Below, piece after piece: positions 5,870 to 13,186 of a DNA stretch of 21,766 nucleotides. Each line of letters opens with the position of its first letter. The stretch's first letter is position 1. Under the pieces are notes generated by a model. The model was given only the letters and a program-made list of their open reading frames with translations, had not been told where the DNA came from and did no database searches. The stretch lies in the IMG/VR virus record IMGVR_UViG_3300030580_000042, positions 1 through 21,766 of that record; one strand, given 5' to 3'. The position numbers and the translations under genes were made by a program. The DNA comes from a virus.

Positions 5870-7201
5870 ATGCAACCGCAACTAGTTTTCGCATTTGACC
5901 CGAATGAGGCAAGCGAGGTCATTCTGTATCAAGTGGCGCAGTGGCTTGAAATGCAAACGGCTGAAATTATGCACGTCGTTGAGTGTTTGCAGACCAGTAC
6001 GCCGCCCGTGCCGTCGCATATCAAGCGTGCCGTCGAAAGTATCGGCGCGAATAACCCGGCCGTAGGCGTCGAGTTGAATCCGGCCATCGCATTCGGCGCT
6101 CTAATGAACGGTGCCGCGGGAAACCAACCTGCAACCGTAAATGCCCAGTCTGGTGCGGTTGCCGAAGCGTTGCAGACTGCCCCGACGGGGAACGCGGCTA
6201 CTTCTCAAACTACGCCGCCCGCATCGTCAATACCTGTACCCCCTATCGCGAACGCGGCGCTTGCCCCCGCGGGCAATGTGGCCCCTTCGAACCATGCCGG
6301 CGTCGTACTTGATAAAGACGGTATCCCGCACGATGTACGTATCCACAGCAAAGAGCCGACGATGACGGATAAGGGCTATTGGCGCAAAAAGCGCGGCGTG
6401 ACGGATAGCACCATTCGGGACGTTGAGGCTCAATTACGCCAACTTGCCGCACTCACGCCGCCAGCGACGCAACATCATGCATCGAGCGATGCGGACGCGT
6501 TGACCAAAAAAACCAACGCACTCGCCTACGCCGATGCAGAAGCACGCAAAGTATGCGGCCCGACGCCGTTAGACGAAGCGACGCTAAAAGCGTTGAATAG
6601 CAACATTCCGACGACCGTTTCCGAAGAGCAAGCCGCATGGTTCAACGCTTATTCCGCGAAGCGTAACGCTGCATATAAGGCGTTTATGGCCGGCGAGGTG
6701 CAACTCACGCCCCCGGCGCCGTTGCCGCCTGCGCACGATACAACCGGCTTGCCGCACGATGCGCGTATTCACGTCACACCGTGGTCGGTCAATTCCGAAG
6801 GTGTGTTCGATCAGCGCATGGACGTATCACCCGAAACGAAGTTAGCGGTTATGGCGGAACTGAGGGGAAACGGTGCGGCACTGGTTGCTACTTCCCAAGT
6901 TGGCGCGGCTTCGTCTTCACCTGTTGTTCTATCGGTACCCGTTGCACCGGCCGTGACGCCAGCCGCCCCAGGTTTGCCGACTGTTAGCGCTACGGATGCG
7001 GGTACGTCGTTCCCGCTGTTGATGCGTTGGATTGTGCAAAACCAGAAAGCCGGGCGCATTACTGCAACGGCGCCGTCCGAGGTTGCGGGTTCGTTCGGCT
7101 TTGCTGATGCTGCCGGTGTTGGACAAATTGCACTCGCCGCATCGCGTGGGGATTTCTTCCCGCATTTTGTCGAAACCCTTCAAGCGTACGGCGCGGTCTA
7201 A
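5870..7201 (+). CDS. Phage replication-region protein with two GxPHDxRIH motifs (443 aa)
   Basis: First gene of the rightward unit. An N-terminal acidic region (residues 1-75) is followed by Ala/Pro/Thr-rich linkers and two copies of a motif: DKDGIPHDVRIH near 145-160, followed by a GYWRKKRGV basic patch, and TTGLPHDARIH near 295-305. The C-terminus (from about 385) is a small helical domain ending in FVETLQAYGAV. The G(L/I)PWDxRIHS...W+KKRGV element recurs, from memory, in many proteobacterial phage replication and recombination proteins; here Trp is His in both copies, and only the first copy keeps the basic extension. Its neighbours (nuclease, SSB, polymerase) suggest a role on DNA during replication or recombination. 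The exact function is unknown. Confidence 0.8.
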   Translation: MQPQLVFAFDPNEASEVILYQVAQWLEMQTAEIMHVVECLQTSTPPVPSHIKRAVESIGANNPAVGVELNPAIAFGALMNGAAGNQPATVNAQSGAVAEALQTAPTGNAATSQTTPPASSIPVPPIANAALAPAGNVAPSNHAGVVLDKDGIPHDVRIHSKEPTMTDKGYWRKKRGVTDSTIRDVEAQLRQLAALTPPATQHHASSDADALTKKTNALAYADAEARKVCGPTPLDEATLKALNSNIPTTVSEEQAAWFNAYSAKRNAAYKAFMAGEVQLTPPAPLPPAHDTTGLPHDARIHVTPWSVNSEGVFDQRMDVSPETKLAVMAELRGNGAALVATSQVGAASSSPVVLSVPVAPAVTPAAPGLPTVSATDAGTSFPLLMRWIVQNQKAGRITATAPSEVAGSFGFADAAGVGQIALAASRGDFFPHFVETLQAYGAV

Positions 7202-7202
7202 C

Positions 7203-8351
7203 ATGGCCGACGAAAGCCCGTTTGAGTTGCGGCTTTCACAGGCCGCGTATTGGGCGAAGTGCGCCGCGTTTGTGCGAATGAACCGGCGCCCCGAAACCGG
7301 TATTATTGAAGATGAGCAGGATAATACGATACGCGACGAAGGTACGGCGATGCATTGGGTTGCGCAACGACTGATGGACGTATTTGAGGTATTGCCAGAA
7401 GTTGGAGATGTTGCGCCGAATGGTGTCATATTGACCGACGACATTATCGATAGCGCAGCATTTTATTGCGAAGTGCTCAATTCGTATGCACTGATACCGT
7501 GGCGCATAGAGGAACAACTTGCTGCCCGGCGCATCCACCCAAAATGTGGTGGAACGCCTGACGCATTCGGGCATGATTTGTTCAAACCGAAAATTATTTT
7601 GCCCGATCTAAAAGGAGGTTATCGACCAGTTGAAGTTTTCCCCAATCCGCAATTGATTGGATATTTAGCCGCGATTCTCGATGAAAACCCGGCTTGGGAA
7701 ACGCCCAATGCCGTCGTTGAATTTGTCATCGTTCAGCCGCGTGCGTACCATCGTGACGGACCGGTACGCACGCATACAACGCGGCTTATGGATGTGTACC
7801 CATACATTGCGGAATTAGCGCGTGCTGCGGCTGTTGCGATGGGCGATGGCGCGATGTGTACGGCTGGCTCTCAGTGTGACGACTGCGGCGCACGTGCGGT
7901 TTGTGTCACGTGTCATGCGGCTGGCATGCGTGCGCTAGAGGTTGCGGGTGAGGCGGCGTTAAACGAAATAACCGTTGCGGCTGTCGATTACGAGTTGCTA
8001 CGTATCGAAGAAGCACAGCGAATGTTAGAAGCGCGGCTAACCGGCTTACGTGCGCATGCTGCGCATATGATTCGGCGTGGTGAGACGTTGCCCCATTTTG
8101 CGATCCAATCCGGCAAAGGTCGGCTCGATTGGATTGACGACGACGCGGAACAAAGCGCTATCGCAATGGGGGATTTGATGGGTAAGAATTTGCGCAAGCG
8201 CGAAGCGGCAATAACGCCCACGCAAGCAGCAAACGTAATACCGCGGGAATTGATCGACGCATATGCGGCGAGAAAGCGCGGCGAGGCAAAGCTAGTTCGC
8301 TTTGATGCTAACAGCATCGCTAAAGCGTTTTCTAAATTGACTTTGGAGTAA
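7203..8351 (+). CDS. DUF2800-type PD-(D/E)XK nuclease with cysteine cluster (382 aa)
   Basis: Starts at ATG 7203, one base after the upstream stop; a longer upstream frame overlaps the preceding gene and is ignored. Cas4/RecB-like features are visible in order: RDEGTAMH (44-51, with H51), E103-E104, GTPD with D120, DLKGG with D135 and K137 as the D...DxK active-site pair, and then Q150 and Y154 (QLIGY). Five cysteines at 219, 225, 228, 234 and 237 (CTAGSQCDDCGARAVCVTC) probably hold an iron-sulfur cluster, as in Cas4/AddB-type nucleases. The family normally sits beside the DUF2815 protein and the phage polymerase, as here, and presumably supplies exonuclease activity for replication or recombination. 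Confidence 0.85.
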   Translation: MADESPFELRLSQAAYWAKCAAFVRMNRRPETGIIEDEQDNTIRDEGTAMHWVAQRLMDVFEVLPEVGDVAPNGVILTDDIIDSAAFYCEVLNSYALIPWRIEEQLAARRIHPKCGGTPDAFGHDLFKPKIILPDLKGGYRPVEVFPNPQLIGYLAAILDENPAWETPNAVVEFVIVQPRAYHRDGPVRTHTTRLMDVYPYIAELARAAAVAMGDGAMCTAGSQCDDCGARAVCVTCHAAGMRALEVAGEAALNEITVAAVDYELLRIEEAQRMLEARLTGLRAHAAHMIRRGETLPHFAIQSGKGRLDWIDDDAEQSAIAMGDLMGKNLRKREAAITPTQAANVIPRELIDAYAARKRGEAKLVRFDANSIAKAFSKLTLE

Positions 8352-8357
8352 CACAAG

Positions 8358-9395
8358 ATGGAATTCACAACCCCAGTAGGGCGAATGGTCTACGGCAGTG
8401 TGTTCAACGGGTCCGATAAGGACTATAAGACGGGTCAGCCGCGCCTTATAAAAAGTGGCCCGAATGCTGGTAAGCCTGCAATGCAATGGTCTTTCGGTGT
8501 GGCATACCCGAAGATGCTCGCTAACGGCATGCCCAACGAAGAATTTAATGTATTCTTCCGTACCGTTATCGATATCGCTCGCACCGGATACCCGCAATTC
8601 TTCAATGGGCCTATCGATCCGTTCACAGGCAAACCGGGTTGCACAAACCCAAGTCTTACGTTCAAGATCAAAGACGGCGACGGATTCGATAAAAACGGCA
8701 AACCGAACAATGCGAAAGAAGGTTACGCCGGGCATTGGGTCGTTTCGTTTTCCTCGATGTATGCGCCGCGTTGTTTCGATATCGGCAAGTTCGCGCCTGA
8801 GCAGCAAATTCACGATCAAACGCGAATCAAGCCGGGGTACTTCGTCGCCGTATCGGGCGAGGTCAAACCCAACACCGGATCGGAAACGCCGGGCGTCTAT
8901 ATGAATGGCAACTTGGTTTGTCTTGTCGGTAGCGGCCCGGAAATTGTAAAAGGCGCCGATGCGGGCACGGCATTTGCTGGCGTTGCCGCTGGTACACTCC
9001 CTGCCGGTTGTGTCGTTGGTGCCACGCCTGCCAATGCGCCGGCCGTACCGCTCGCACCCGGTGCCGTTCCGCAAGTACCCGCAGCACCACACGATGCGTT
9101 AGCGGTCGCTGTCGCTAACGGCTGGATTCCGCACCCGACCTCACCGGGCTATTACTACAAAGGTCAGGATGTTAAAGCCGCTGGCGACGTTGCGGCGCTC
9201 TATCCGGCCCCCGCGCCCGCAGCAGTGCCCGTGCCGCCCGCGCCGGTCATTCCACCACCCCCGCCAGTTGTGCCGCCTGCTCCCGCGGTTGGTCCGACGC
9301 TTACCGAAGCCGGGCAAGCGTTAGGTACATACGACTCGTTCAAGGCGAACGGATGGGATGATGCGATGATGCGTCAACATGGCTACTTGGTTTAA
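8358..9395 (+). CDS. DUF2815-like single-stranded DNA-binding protein with proline-rich tail (345 aa)
   Basis: Residues 1-190 resemble the DUF2815/phage SSB fold: KDYKTGQPRLIKSGPNAGKP near the start, then FKIKDGDGFDKNGKPNN, GHWVVSFSSMYAP and a strand-rich end (FVAVSGEVKPNTGSETPGVY). A long Ala/Pro/Val linker follows, broken by WIPHPTSPGYYYKG, and a short terminal element (YDSFKANGWDDAMMRQHGYL). That element, a GW....M...G.L pattern, is a recurrent C-terminal peptide in phage SSB-like proteins and could recruit partners as SSB tails do. GGAG lies eight bases before ATG 8358 at the end of the upstream gene. The protein presumably coats single strands for the polymerase and the DUF2800 nuclease. 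Confidence 0.8.
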   Translation: MEFTTPVGRMVYGSVFNGSDKDYKTGQPRLIKSGPNAGKPAMQWSFGVAYPKMLANGMPNEEFNVFFRTVIDIARTGYPQFFNGPIDPFTGKPGCTNPSLTFKIKDGDGFDKNGKPNNAKEGYAGHWVVSFSSMYAPRCFDIGKFAPEQQIHDQTRIKPGYFVAVSGEVKPNTGSETPGVYMNGNLVCLVGSGPEIVKGADAGTAFAGVAAGTLPAGCVVGATPANAPAVPLAPGAVPQVPAAPHDALAVAVANGWIPHPTSPGYYYKGQDVKAAGDVAALYPAPAPAAVPVPPAPVIPPPPPVVPPAPAVGPTLTEAGQALGTYDSFKANGWDDAMMRQHGYLV

Positions 9396-9416
9396 GATAG
9401 CCTGATCGTCAATACG

Positions 9417-9443
9417 CGCCCGCTTGTTGCGGGCGTTTCTTTT
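9417..9443 (+). terminator. Internal rho-independent terminator before the polymerase gene
   Basis: A seven-base GC stem, CGCCCGC (9417-9423) with GCGGGCG (9429-9435), closes a TTGTT loop and is followed by TTTCTTTT. It lies 22 bases after the SSB stop and nine bases before the polymerase ATG at 9452, with no promoter visible in between. It therefore probably acts as a partial attenuator, giving more SSB than polymerase. Confidence 0.75.
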
Positions 9444-9451
9444 GGATCACT

Positions 9452-11347
9452 ATGTCACGCCCTATTGCGTACTGCGACCTCGAAACCTACCGCAACTATT
9501 TTCTGTGTAAGTTCCTGTTCGAAAATGATGGCTCGTTTCTTGACTTTGTGCTCATACCCGGCACGCGGCTAAACGCACTCGGCATTCTGTCAGTGTTGGC
9601 ACGCCACACTATAGTGACATTCAACGGCAACAATTACGACTGTCCGATTTTGGCGCTCGCTCTATCCGGTGCGACGAATCAGCAGTTGAAAGACGCTAAC
9701 GATATGATCATTACCAAGGGTCTAAAGCCTTGGGATTTCTACCGGGCGTATAACGTCAATATGCCGGCCTTCACCGATCACATCGACATTATGGAAATTC
9801 TTCCAGGCGTGCGCATTTCGCTCAAGACTTACGGGGGCATTGCGCATTGTCCGACCATCCAAGATTTGCCGATTGATCCGAGCGAGGATATTGCGCCGCT
9901 GCAACGTATGCAGCTATCGAAGTACTGCGGCAACGACCTGTTGACGACGCAAGCGCTTTACAAGATCGCAATCGAAAAGGAGTGGTTGCCGCTGCGCGAA
10001 CACATTAGCGCGGAAATTGGTATCGACGTTCGCAGCAAATCAGATGCACAGATTGCAGAAGCAATCACACGAGCAAAGTTAGGATTCCGGCCAACACCCC
10101 GCGTTGTCGAGCATGGGTTTCAGTTTCTCTATAAAGTGCCCACGTGTATCCAATTCCAAACGCCTCAGTTACAAGATGTGTTGCGCATTGTGTCATCGTC
10201 GTCGTTCACAGTATTGCGTAAAGAAGAATCAACCGGCGAGATTGACGAAGTGACGGGCAAGCCGAAAAAGTCCGGCATTCGCATGCATGGCGACGTTGCA
10301 AAGGTTCGCGTATCGATAGGTTCGAGCGTCTATAAATTTGGTGCGGGTGGATTGCACTCGCAGGAACACGGTGTTTATTATGAAACAACAGATACGCACG
10401 AAATTTGCGATGATGACGTGGGTGGGTTCTATCCCAAAATTCTTATCAGCTTGGGTCTGTACCCGCAAGCGTGCGGGCCGCAGGAACTCGCTATTTATAC
10501 CGCGACGTACCTTGAACGAATGGCGGCAAAAGCGGCCAAACGTAAGAAAGAAGCAGGGTCCAAAAAGATTGTTTTGAACGGTAAATTTGGCAAGCTCGGT
10601 TCACCGTACTCATTCTTTTACGAGCCTGAATTATTGATTCAAACAACGATAACAGGTCAGCTAATGCTATTGATGTTGATAGAGCGCTTGGAACTCGCTG
10701 GCATAAGCGTTGTGTCGGCCAATACCGACGGCATAGTGACACGCACGCCCAGGATACTCACAGCGCGCCGCATAGCCATTATGAACGAGTGGGAAGCGCA
10801 AACCCAAATGGAACTTGAGACGACCCACTATCGCGGTATCTACATGCGCGATGTGAATAATTATTTCGCTATTACGCTTGATGGTGAGGTGAAGCGTAAG
10901 GGTCTGTTCACGCCGCCCGAAGTTGGTAGCGGCCCAAGCGGTAGTAAGGCGCCGCACCGCGAAATTTGTAGCGATGCGGTTATTGCATTCGTTAAAGACA
11001 ATACGCCGGTTGACCAAACGATTTACAGGTGCCGCGACGTGCGCAAGTTTGTCACTGTTCGGGCGCCTAAAGGCGGTTGCGTGCGGCGCATACACGAAGG
11101 TACGGAGCGCGAACAGTTCGACCAAGACGCGCCCGGCCAAACGGAATACATGGGCAAAGTGGTTCGATGGGTATATCGTCGGGATTACGATGGCGCGCTG
11201 TATATGAAGGGTAGCGGTAATCAAGTTGCGGATAGTAAAGGGGGCTGGCCCGTTATGACATTGCCGGACCGTATGCCCGACTGGGTAGATTATGAATACT
11301 ACGTACGGCACGCTAACGAACTGCTGCGCGAAATGAGGCTGATATGA
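9452..11347 (+). CDS. Family-B-like phage DNA polymerase with 3'-5' exonuclease (631 aa)
   Basis: Replicative polymerase with proofreading. The exonuclease domain has Exo I D9-L-E11, Exo II N58-G-N-N-Y62-D63 and Exo III Y158-C-G-N-D162. The palm has motif A D322-V-G-G-F-Y-P, motif B K372-I-V-L-N376-G-K-F-G and motif C S-A-N424-T-D426-G. The order and spacing are those of family B, but the first Asp of the DTD motif is Asn, and the protein is short compared with the roughly 800-900 residues of T4/RB69-type enzymes. The catalytic second Asp (D426) and motif A Asp (D322) remain, so activity is expected. No terminal-protein insertion is obvious. The ATG at 9452 has only a weak GGA ribosome binding site and follows a terminator hairpin, suggesting low expression. 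Confidence 0.88.
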   Translation: MSRPIAYCDLETYRNYFLCKFLFENDGSFLDFVLIPGTRLNALGILSVLARHTIVTFNGNNYDCPILALALSGATNQQLKDANDMIITKGLKPWDFYRAYNVNMPAFTDHIDIMEILPGVRISLKTYGGIAHCPTIQDLPIDPSEDIAPLQRMQLSKYCGNDLLTTQALYKIAIEKEWLPLREHISAEIGIDVRSKSDAQIAEAITRAKLGFRPTPRVVEHGFQFLYKVPTCIQFQTPQLQDVLRIVSSSSFTVLRKEESTGEIDEVTGKPKKSGIRMHGDVAKVRVSIGSSVYKFGAGGLHSQEHGVYYETTDTHEICDDDVGGFYPKILISLGLYPQACGPQELAIYTATYLERMAAKAAKRKKEAGSKKIVLNGKFGKLGSPYSFFYEPELLIQTTITGQLMLLMLIERLELAGISVVSANTDGIVTRTPRILTARRIAIMNEWEAQTQMELETTHYRGIYMRDVNNYFAITLDGEVKRKGLFTPPEVGSGPSGSKAPHREICSDAVIAFVKDNTPVDQTIYRCRDVRKFVTVRAPKGGCVRRIHEGTEREQFDQDAPGQTEYMGKVVRWVYRRDYDGALYMKGSGNQVADSKGGWPVMTLPDRMPDWVDYEYYVRHANELLREMRLI

Positions 11348-11508
11348 CGTACTATCATTTGATCGCGTATGCACCAGACGGTTCTAGCGAATGGTGGCTA
11401 GTGCGCGCTGTCGCCGGGACCGAAGTTGAAGCCGTTGGGTCGATATTTAGCCAGATTCGCGATACAGGCCCAATGCCCATGATTTGCAACAAGAGCTATT
11501 TACACTGA
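11344..11508 (+). CDS. Small hypothetical protein (54 aa)
   Basis: Read directly: ATG 11344 overlaps the polymerase stop in ATGA and the frame runs 54 codons to TGA at 11506-11508. The product begins MTYYHLIAYAPDGSSEWWLV and ends ICNKSYLH, with a probable strand-strand-helix fold. The next gene starts one base beyond its stop. The packed junctions on both sides support translation. Function unknown; a polymerase-linked accessory is possible by position only. Confidence 0.65.
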   Translation: MTYYHLIAYAPDGSSEWWLVRAVAGTEVEAVGSIFSQIRDTGPMPMICNKSYLH

Positions 11509-11509
11509 T

Positions 11510-11725
11510 ATGCAAAACATTGTTGAAATTGTCAAAACCGACAACCTTCTGTCCATCGTGTTGCGCGACGTAACGACGATGACATACAGCACGCATGCTT
11601 ACAAACGCATTCCGAATGGGGAATTTACGCGGACCCCAGGCGCGTTGTACAAAGGTTCGAACTTGGATCGAGCAGTTGAAGCCGCAAACCAGTACGTTAA
11701 ACAGTCGTTCATACTTAGGAGTTGA
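11510..11725 (+). CDS. Small hypothetical protein (71 aa)
   Basis: A 71-residue protein starting one base after the previous stop. It begins MQNIVEIVKTDNLLSIVLRD and ends with an amphipathic helix (NLDRAVEAANQYVKQSFIL). Mixed alpha/beta composition, no cysteines, no signal or membrane segment. There is no Shine-Dalgarno of its own, so it is probably translated by coupling within the polymerase operon. Not recognised. Confidence 0.65.
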   Translation: MQNIVEIVKTDNLLSIVLRDVTTMTYSTHAYKRIPNGEFTRTPGALYKGSNLDRAVEAANQYVKQSFILRS

Positions 11726-11727
11726 CC

Positions 11728-11871
11728 ATGTTGATAGCTCTTTGCTGTGCCTCAGTCGTGCCGCTGTCCATCGCGGCCCACTTGTGCGGTTGCTTCGCTT
11801 GGAGTTATCACAAAATACCAACACACGACCGACAACCGAAAAGCGTAAATAGTTTGCAAAACCGTCAATAG
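11728..11871 (+). CDS. Very small membrane or secreted protein (47 aa)
   Basis: Read directly: ATG 11728 lies six bases after an AGGAG ribosome binding site, and the frame is open for 47 codons to TAG at 11869-11871. The N-terminal half is hydrophobic with four cysteines (LIALCCASVVPLSIAAHLCG, then CFAW), and the C-terminal half is polar and basic (KIPTHDRQPKSVNSLQNRQ). This suggests a single membrane span with a cytoplasmic or periplasmic tail. Its last codons contain the -35 box and part of the spacer of the next promoter (11854-11882). Function unknown. Confidence 0.55.
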   Translation: MLIALCCASVVPLSIAAHLCGCFAWSYHKIPTHDRQPKSVNSLQNRQ

Positions 11872-11882
11872 TGTTCTATAGT
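11854..11882 (+). promoter_or_regulatory. Sigma70-like promoter P3 with degenerate operator
   Basis: TTGCAA (11854-11859), a 17-base spacer and TATAGT (11877-11882). The spacer begins AACCGT as in the 5799 promoter and holds CCGTCAATAGTG (11862-11873), a degenerate form of the palindrome with mismatches in both halves. It gives the 78-residue gene at 11912 a separate start, with a 5' leader of about 23 bases. A weaker operator would make this promoter less tightly repressed. Confidence 0.7.
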
Positions 11883-11911
11883 GGAATCACTGAAACGAAG
11901 CGGAGCAAACC

Positions 11912-12148
11912 ATGATCACCGTAACCGACGCAGCGAAATACAGCACAAACGGCGAAGTGGCTTACCAAATTACCTACTCTGACAATACAAAGGTGCGTGC
12001 GGTTGAATCAACGGACGGTACGATCCGCAAAGAATACCTAGACGGTAGTACGTGGACTTTGGTTGGAAAGCCTTATACCGTAAAGCGCGATAAAAAGCGC
12101 ATTGCTGAAAAGATAAAAGATATCTGCGTGGAACTACTTAGTAAGTAA
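11912..12148 (+). CDS. Small basic hypothetical protein with its own promoter (78 aa)
   Basis: ATG 11912 is preceded by CGGAGC at good spacing and by the strong promoter at 11854-11882; the bidirectional terminator follows directly, so the gene forms its own transcription unit. The N-terminal half looks beta-rich (VAYQITYSDNTKVRAVESTD, then TWTLVGKPYTVKRD) and the C-terminal half is a basic helix (KKRIAEKIKDICVELLSK). A strongly expressed, single-gene early transcript is the usual setting for phage regulators or host-takeover proteins. No family is recognised. Confidence 0.75.
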   Translation: MITVTDAAKYSTNGEVAYQITYSDNTKVRAVESTDGTIRKEYLDGSTWTLVGKPYTVKRDKKRIAEKIKDICVELLSK

Positions 12149-12175
12149 AAAAAGCCCGCATCGAGCGGGCTTTTT
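12147..12175. terminator. Bidirectional terminator between converging units
   Basis: GCCCGC (12154-12159), loop ATCGA, GCGGGC (12165-12170), flanked by seven A on the left and five T on the right, so the hairpin works in both directions. It overlaps the stop of the rightward 78-residue gene by two bases and lies directly beyond the stop of the leftward late operon, ending both. Confidence 0.92.
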
Positions 12176-12415
12176 CTATTGCGCCGGGACTTGCAAGCGT
12201 TGCGCTGACCAGAATCGATCGATCAAATCGTATAACTGATTCAGCATGACAAGATCGTTTTCGGGTGCGCCGCGCTTGACCATCGCACCGCCCGGCACAG
12301 TGTAAGTAGGCGGATAGTAGACAACGAACGCGGCCGGTATCGCCTTGAACGTTGCGCATACGGGATGCGCCTGAATCGCCGCTGTTGCGGTCGGCACGTC
12401 AGGATAGTTTGCCAC
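12176..12415 (-). CDS. Last gene of the lysis-late operon, hypothetical (79 aa)
   Basis: The open frame extends upstream to 12550 inside the lysozyme gene, but the best start is GTG 12415, nine bases after AAAGGAGA at the end of the lysozyme gene. This gives a 17-base overlap and a product beginning MANYPDVPTATAAIQAHPVC. It contains FVVYYPPTYTVPGG and a C-terminal helix with LNQLYDLIDRFW. No membrane span or signal. It ends at the bidirectional terminator. Its place after the lysozyme suggests a late accessory function. No known family is recognised. Confidence 0.65.
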   Translation of the reverse strand: MANYPDVPTATAAIQAHPVCATFKAIPAAFVVYYPPTYTVPGGAMVKRGAPENDLVMLNQLYDLIDRFWSAQRLQVPAQ

Positions 12416-12896
12416 TTGTGCACATCTCCTTTTCAGCCTGTCGGCGTTGCCATACGCCGTAACAGTTGTTTGCGCGCACGCTGCAATCTTTGCCGGCGAC
12501 AAATCGCCAACGCAACAACTGATCACACGCCGCGGGCAACTTCTTTTCAAGTAGCATCGTGTGGTACATCGAATCTTTGTACGCGTTCACGCCAACGTTA
12601 TACGTAAAATCCAATGTTGCAACTTTGACGCCATCGGGTAGCGCTGCATAGTCCGGTGTGTTCGCTTCAATTTGCGCAGCAATACTCGTGAGCGTAACCG
12701 ACAGCATCGCATCGCATTGGGCGTTGGTGTAGTAATGCATGGGCACGCCCGTTTGACCGTCGCAAACCGTCCACGTGCCGCCCGTGTCTGCATATGGCGT
12801 GTTGCTCCGACCTTCGTTGTGCGGAACGAATGCAAGCGCCGCAGCGGCGACCGTAGCGCTTCCAAGTACCGTCACAAGTGTTCGACGTTGAACCAT
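12399..12896 (-). CDS. Phage lysozyme (GH24 endolysin) with N-terminal signal anchor (165 aa)
   Basis: A muramidase that degrades peptidoglycan for host lysis. The T4/P22-type catalytic triad is clear: E28 (HNEGRSNTPY), D37 (YADTGG) and T43 (TWTVCDG), with the offsets 9 and 15 expected for E-D-T. Residues 5-25 (RTLVTVLGSATVAAAALAFV) form a weakly hydrophobic Ala/Gly-rich segment after an Arg pair, as in signal-anchor-release endolysins, which use Sec export rather than a large holin hole. Six cysteines in the mature part allow disulfides. The later ATLDFTYNVGVNAYKDSM and QLLRWRFVAGK are typical of the fold. ATG 12896 overlaps the o-spanin stop by one base. Confidence 0.92.
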   Translation of the reverse strand: MVQRRTLVTVLGSATVAAAALAFVPHNEGRSNTPYADTGGTWTVCDGQTGVPMHYYTNAQCDAMLSVTLTSIAAQIEANTPDYAALPDGVKVATLDFTYNVGVNAYKDSMYHTMLLEKKLPAACDQLLRWRFVAGKDCSVRANNCYGVWQRRQAEKEMCTSGKLS

Positions 12897-13186
12897 TATT
12901 TAGCTGCCTTGTTTTGTTGTTCCCATTGACGCAGTGCGGCCCGGTCGCCCAGGCAAACCGATACGGCCGAACGTTCGTCAATGAGCGCATTGGCGAGATC
13001 GCGAACGCTACCCGCAGCATGCGCGGGGGCATGGTTGCAACCACCCGCAGCGGCAAAGAGCGTATCGGGTGGATACGCCGGCACGCTTTTTACAATCGTC
13101 ACGGTCTTTGGCTGCATCGGCGTATTGGCGCATGCCGCAAGCGTACAAGCAAGCAGTGCAACACTGATCAGTTTTATGATGTTCAT
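12896..13186 (-). CDS. Outer-membrane spanin lipoprotein, Rz1/LysC-like (96 aa)
   Basis: The N-terminus MNIIKLISVALLACTLAAC is a lipoprotein signal with lipobox LAAC and lipidated C19. A Pro- and Val-rich stretch follows (IVKSVPAYPPD), then VRDLANALIDERSAVSVCLG and DRAALRQW, a pattern like P2 LysC-type spanins. Together with the i-spanin upstream it should span the periplasm and fuse inner and outer membranes at lysis. The ATG at 13186 overlaps the i-spanin stop in ATGA, so the pair is tandem rather than nested as in lambda Rz/Rz1. Two cysteines beside the lipidated one (GGC and VCLG) may form disulfides. Confidence 0.85.
   Translation of the reverse strand: MNIIKLISVALLACTLAACANTPMQPKTVTIVKSVPAYPPDTLFAAAGGCNHAPAHAAGSVRDLANALIDERSAVSVCLGDRAALRQWEQQNKAAK

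Noticed and set aside
6929-7444. Minus-strand open frame across the junction of the 443-residue gene and the DUF2800 gene
   Set aside because: Both plus-strand genes are well supported, with a one-base junction; the minus frame has no start signal or known motif.
10667-11374. Long minus-strand open frame opposite the polymerase gene
   Set aside because: It is antisense to palm motifs B/C and has no recognisable domain; shadow of a real gene.
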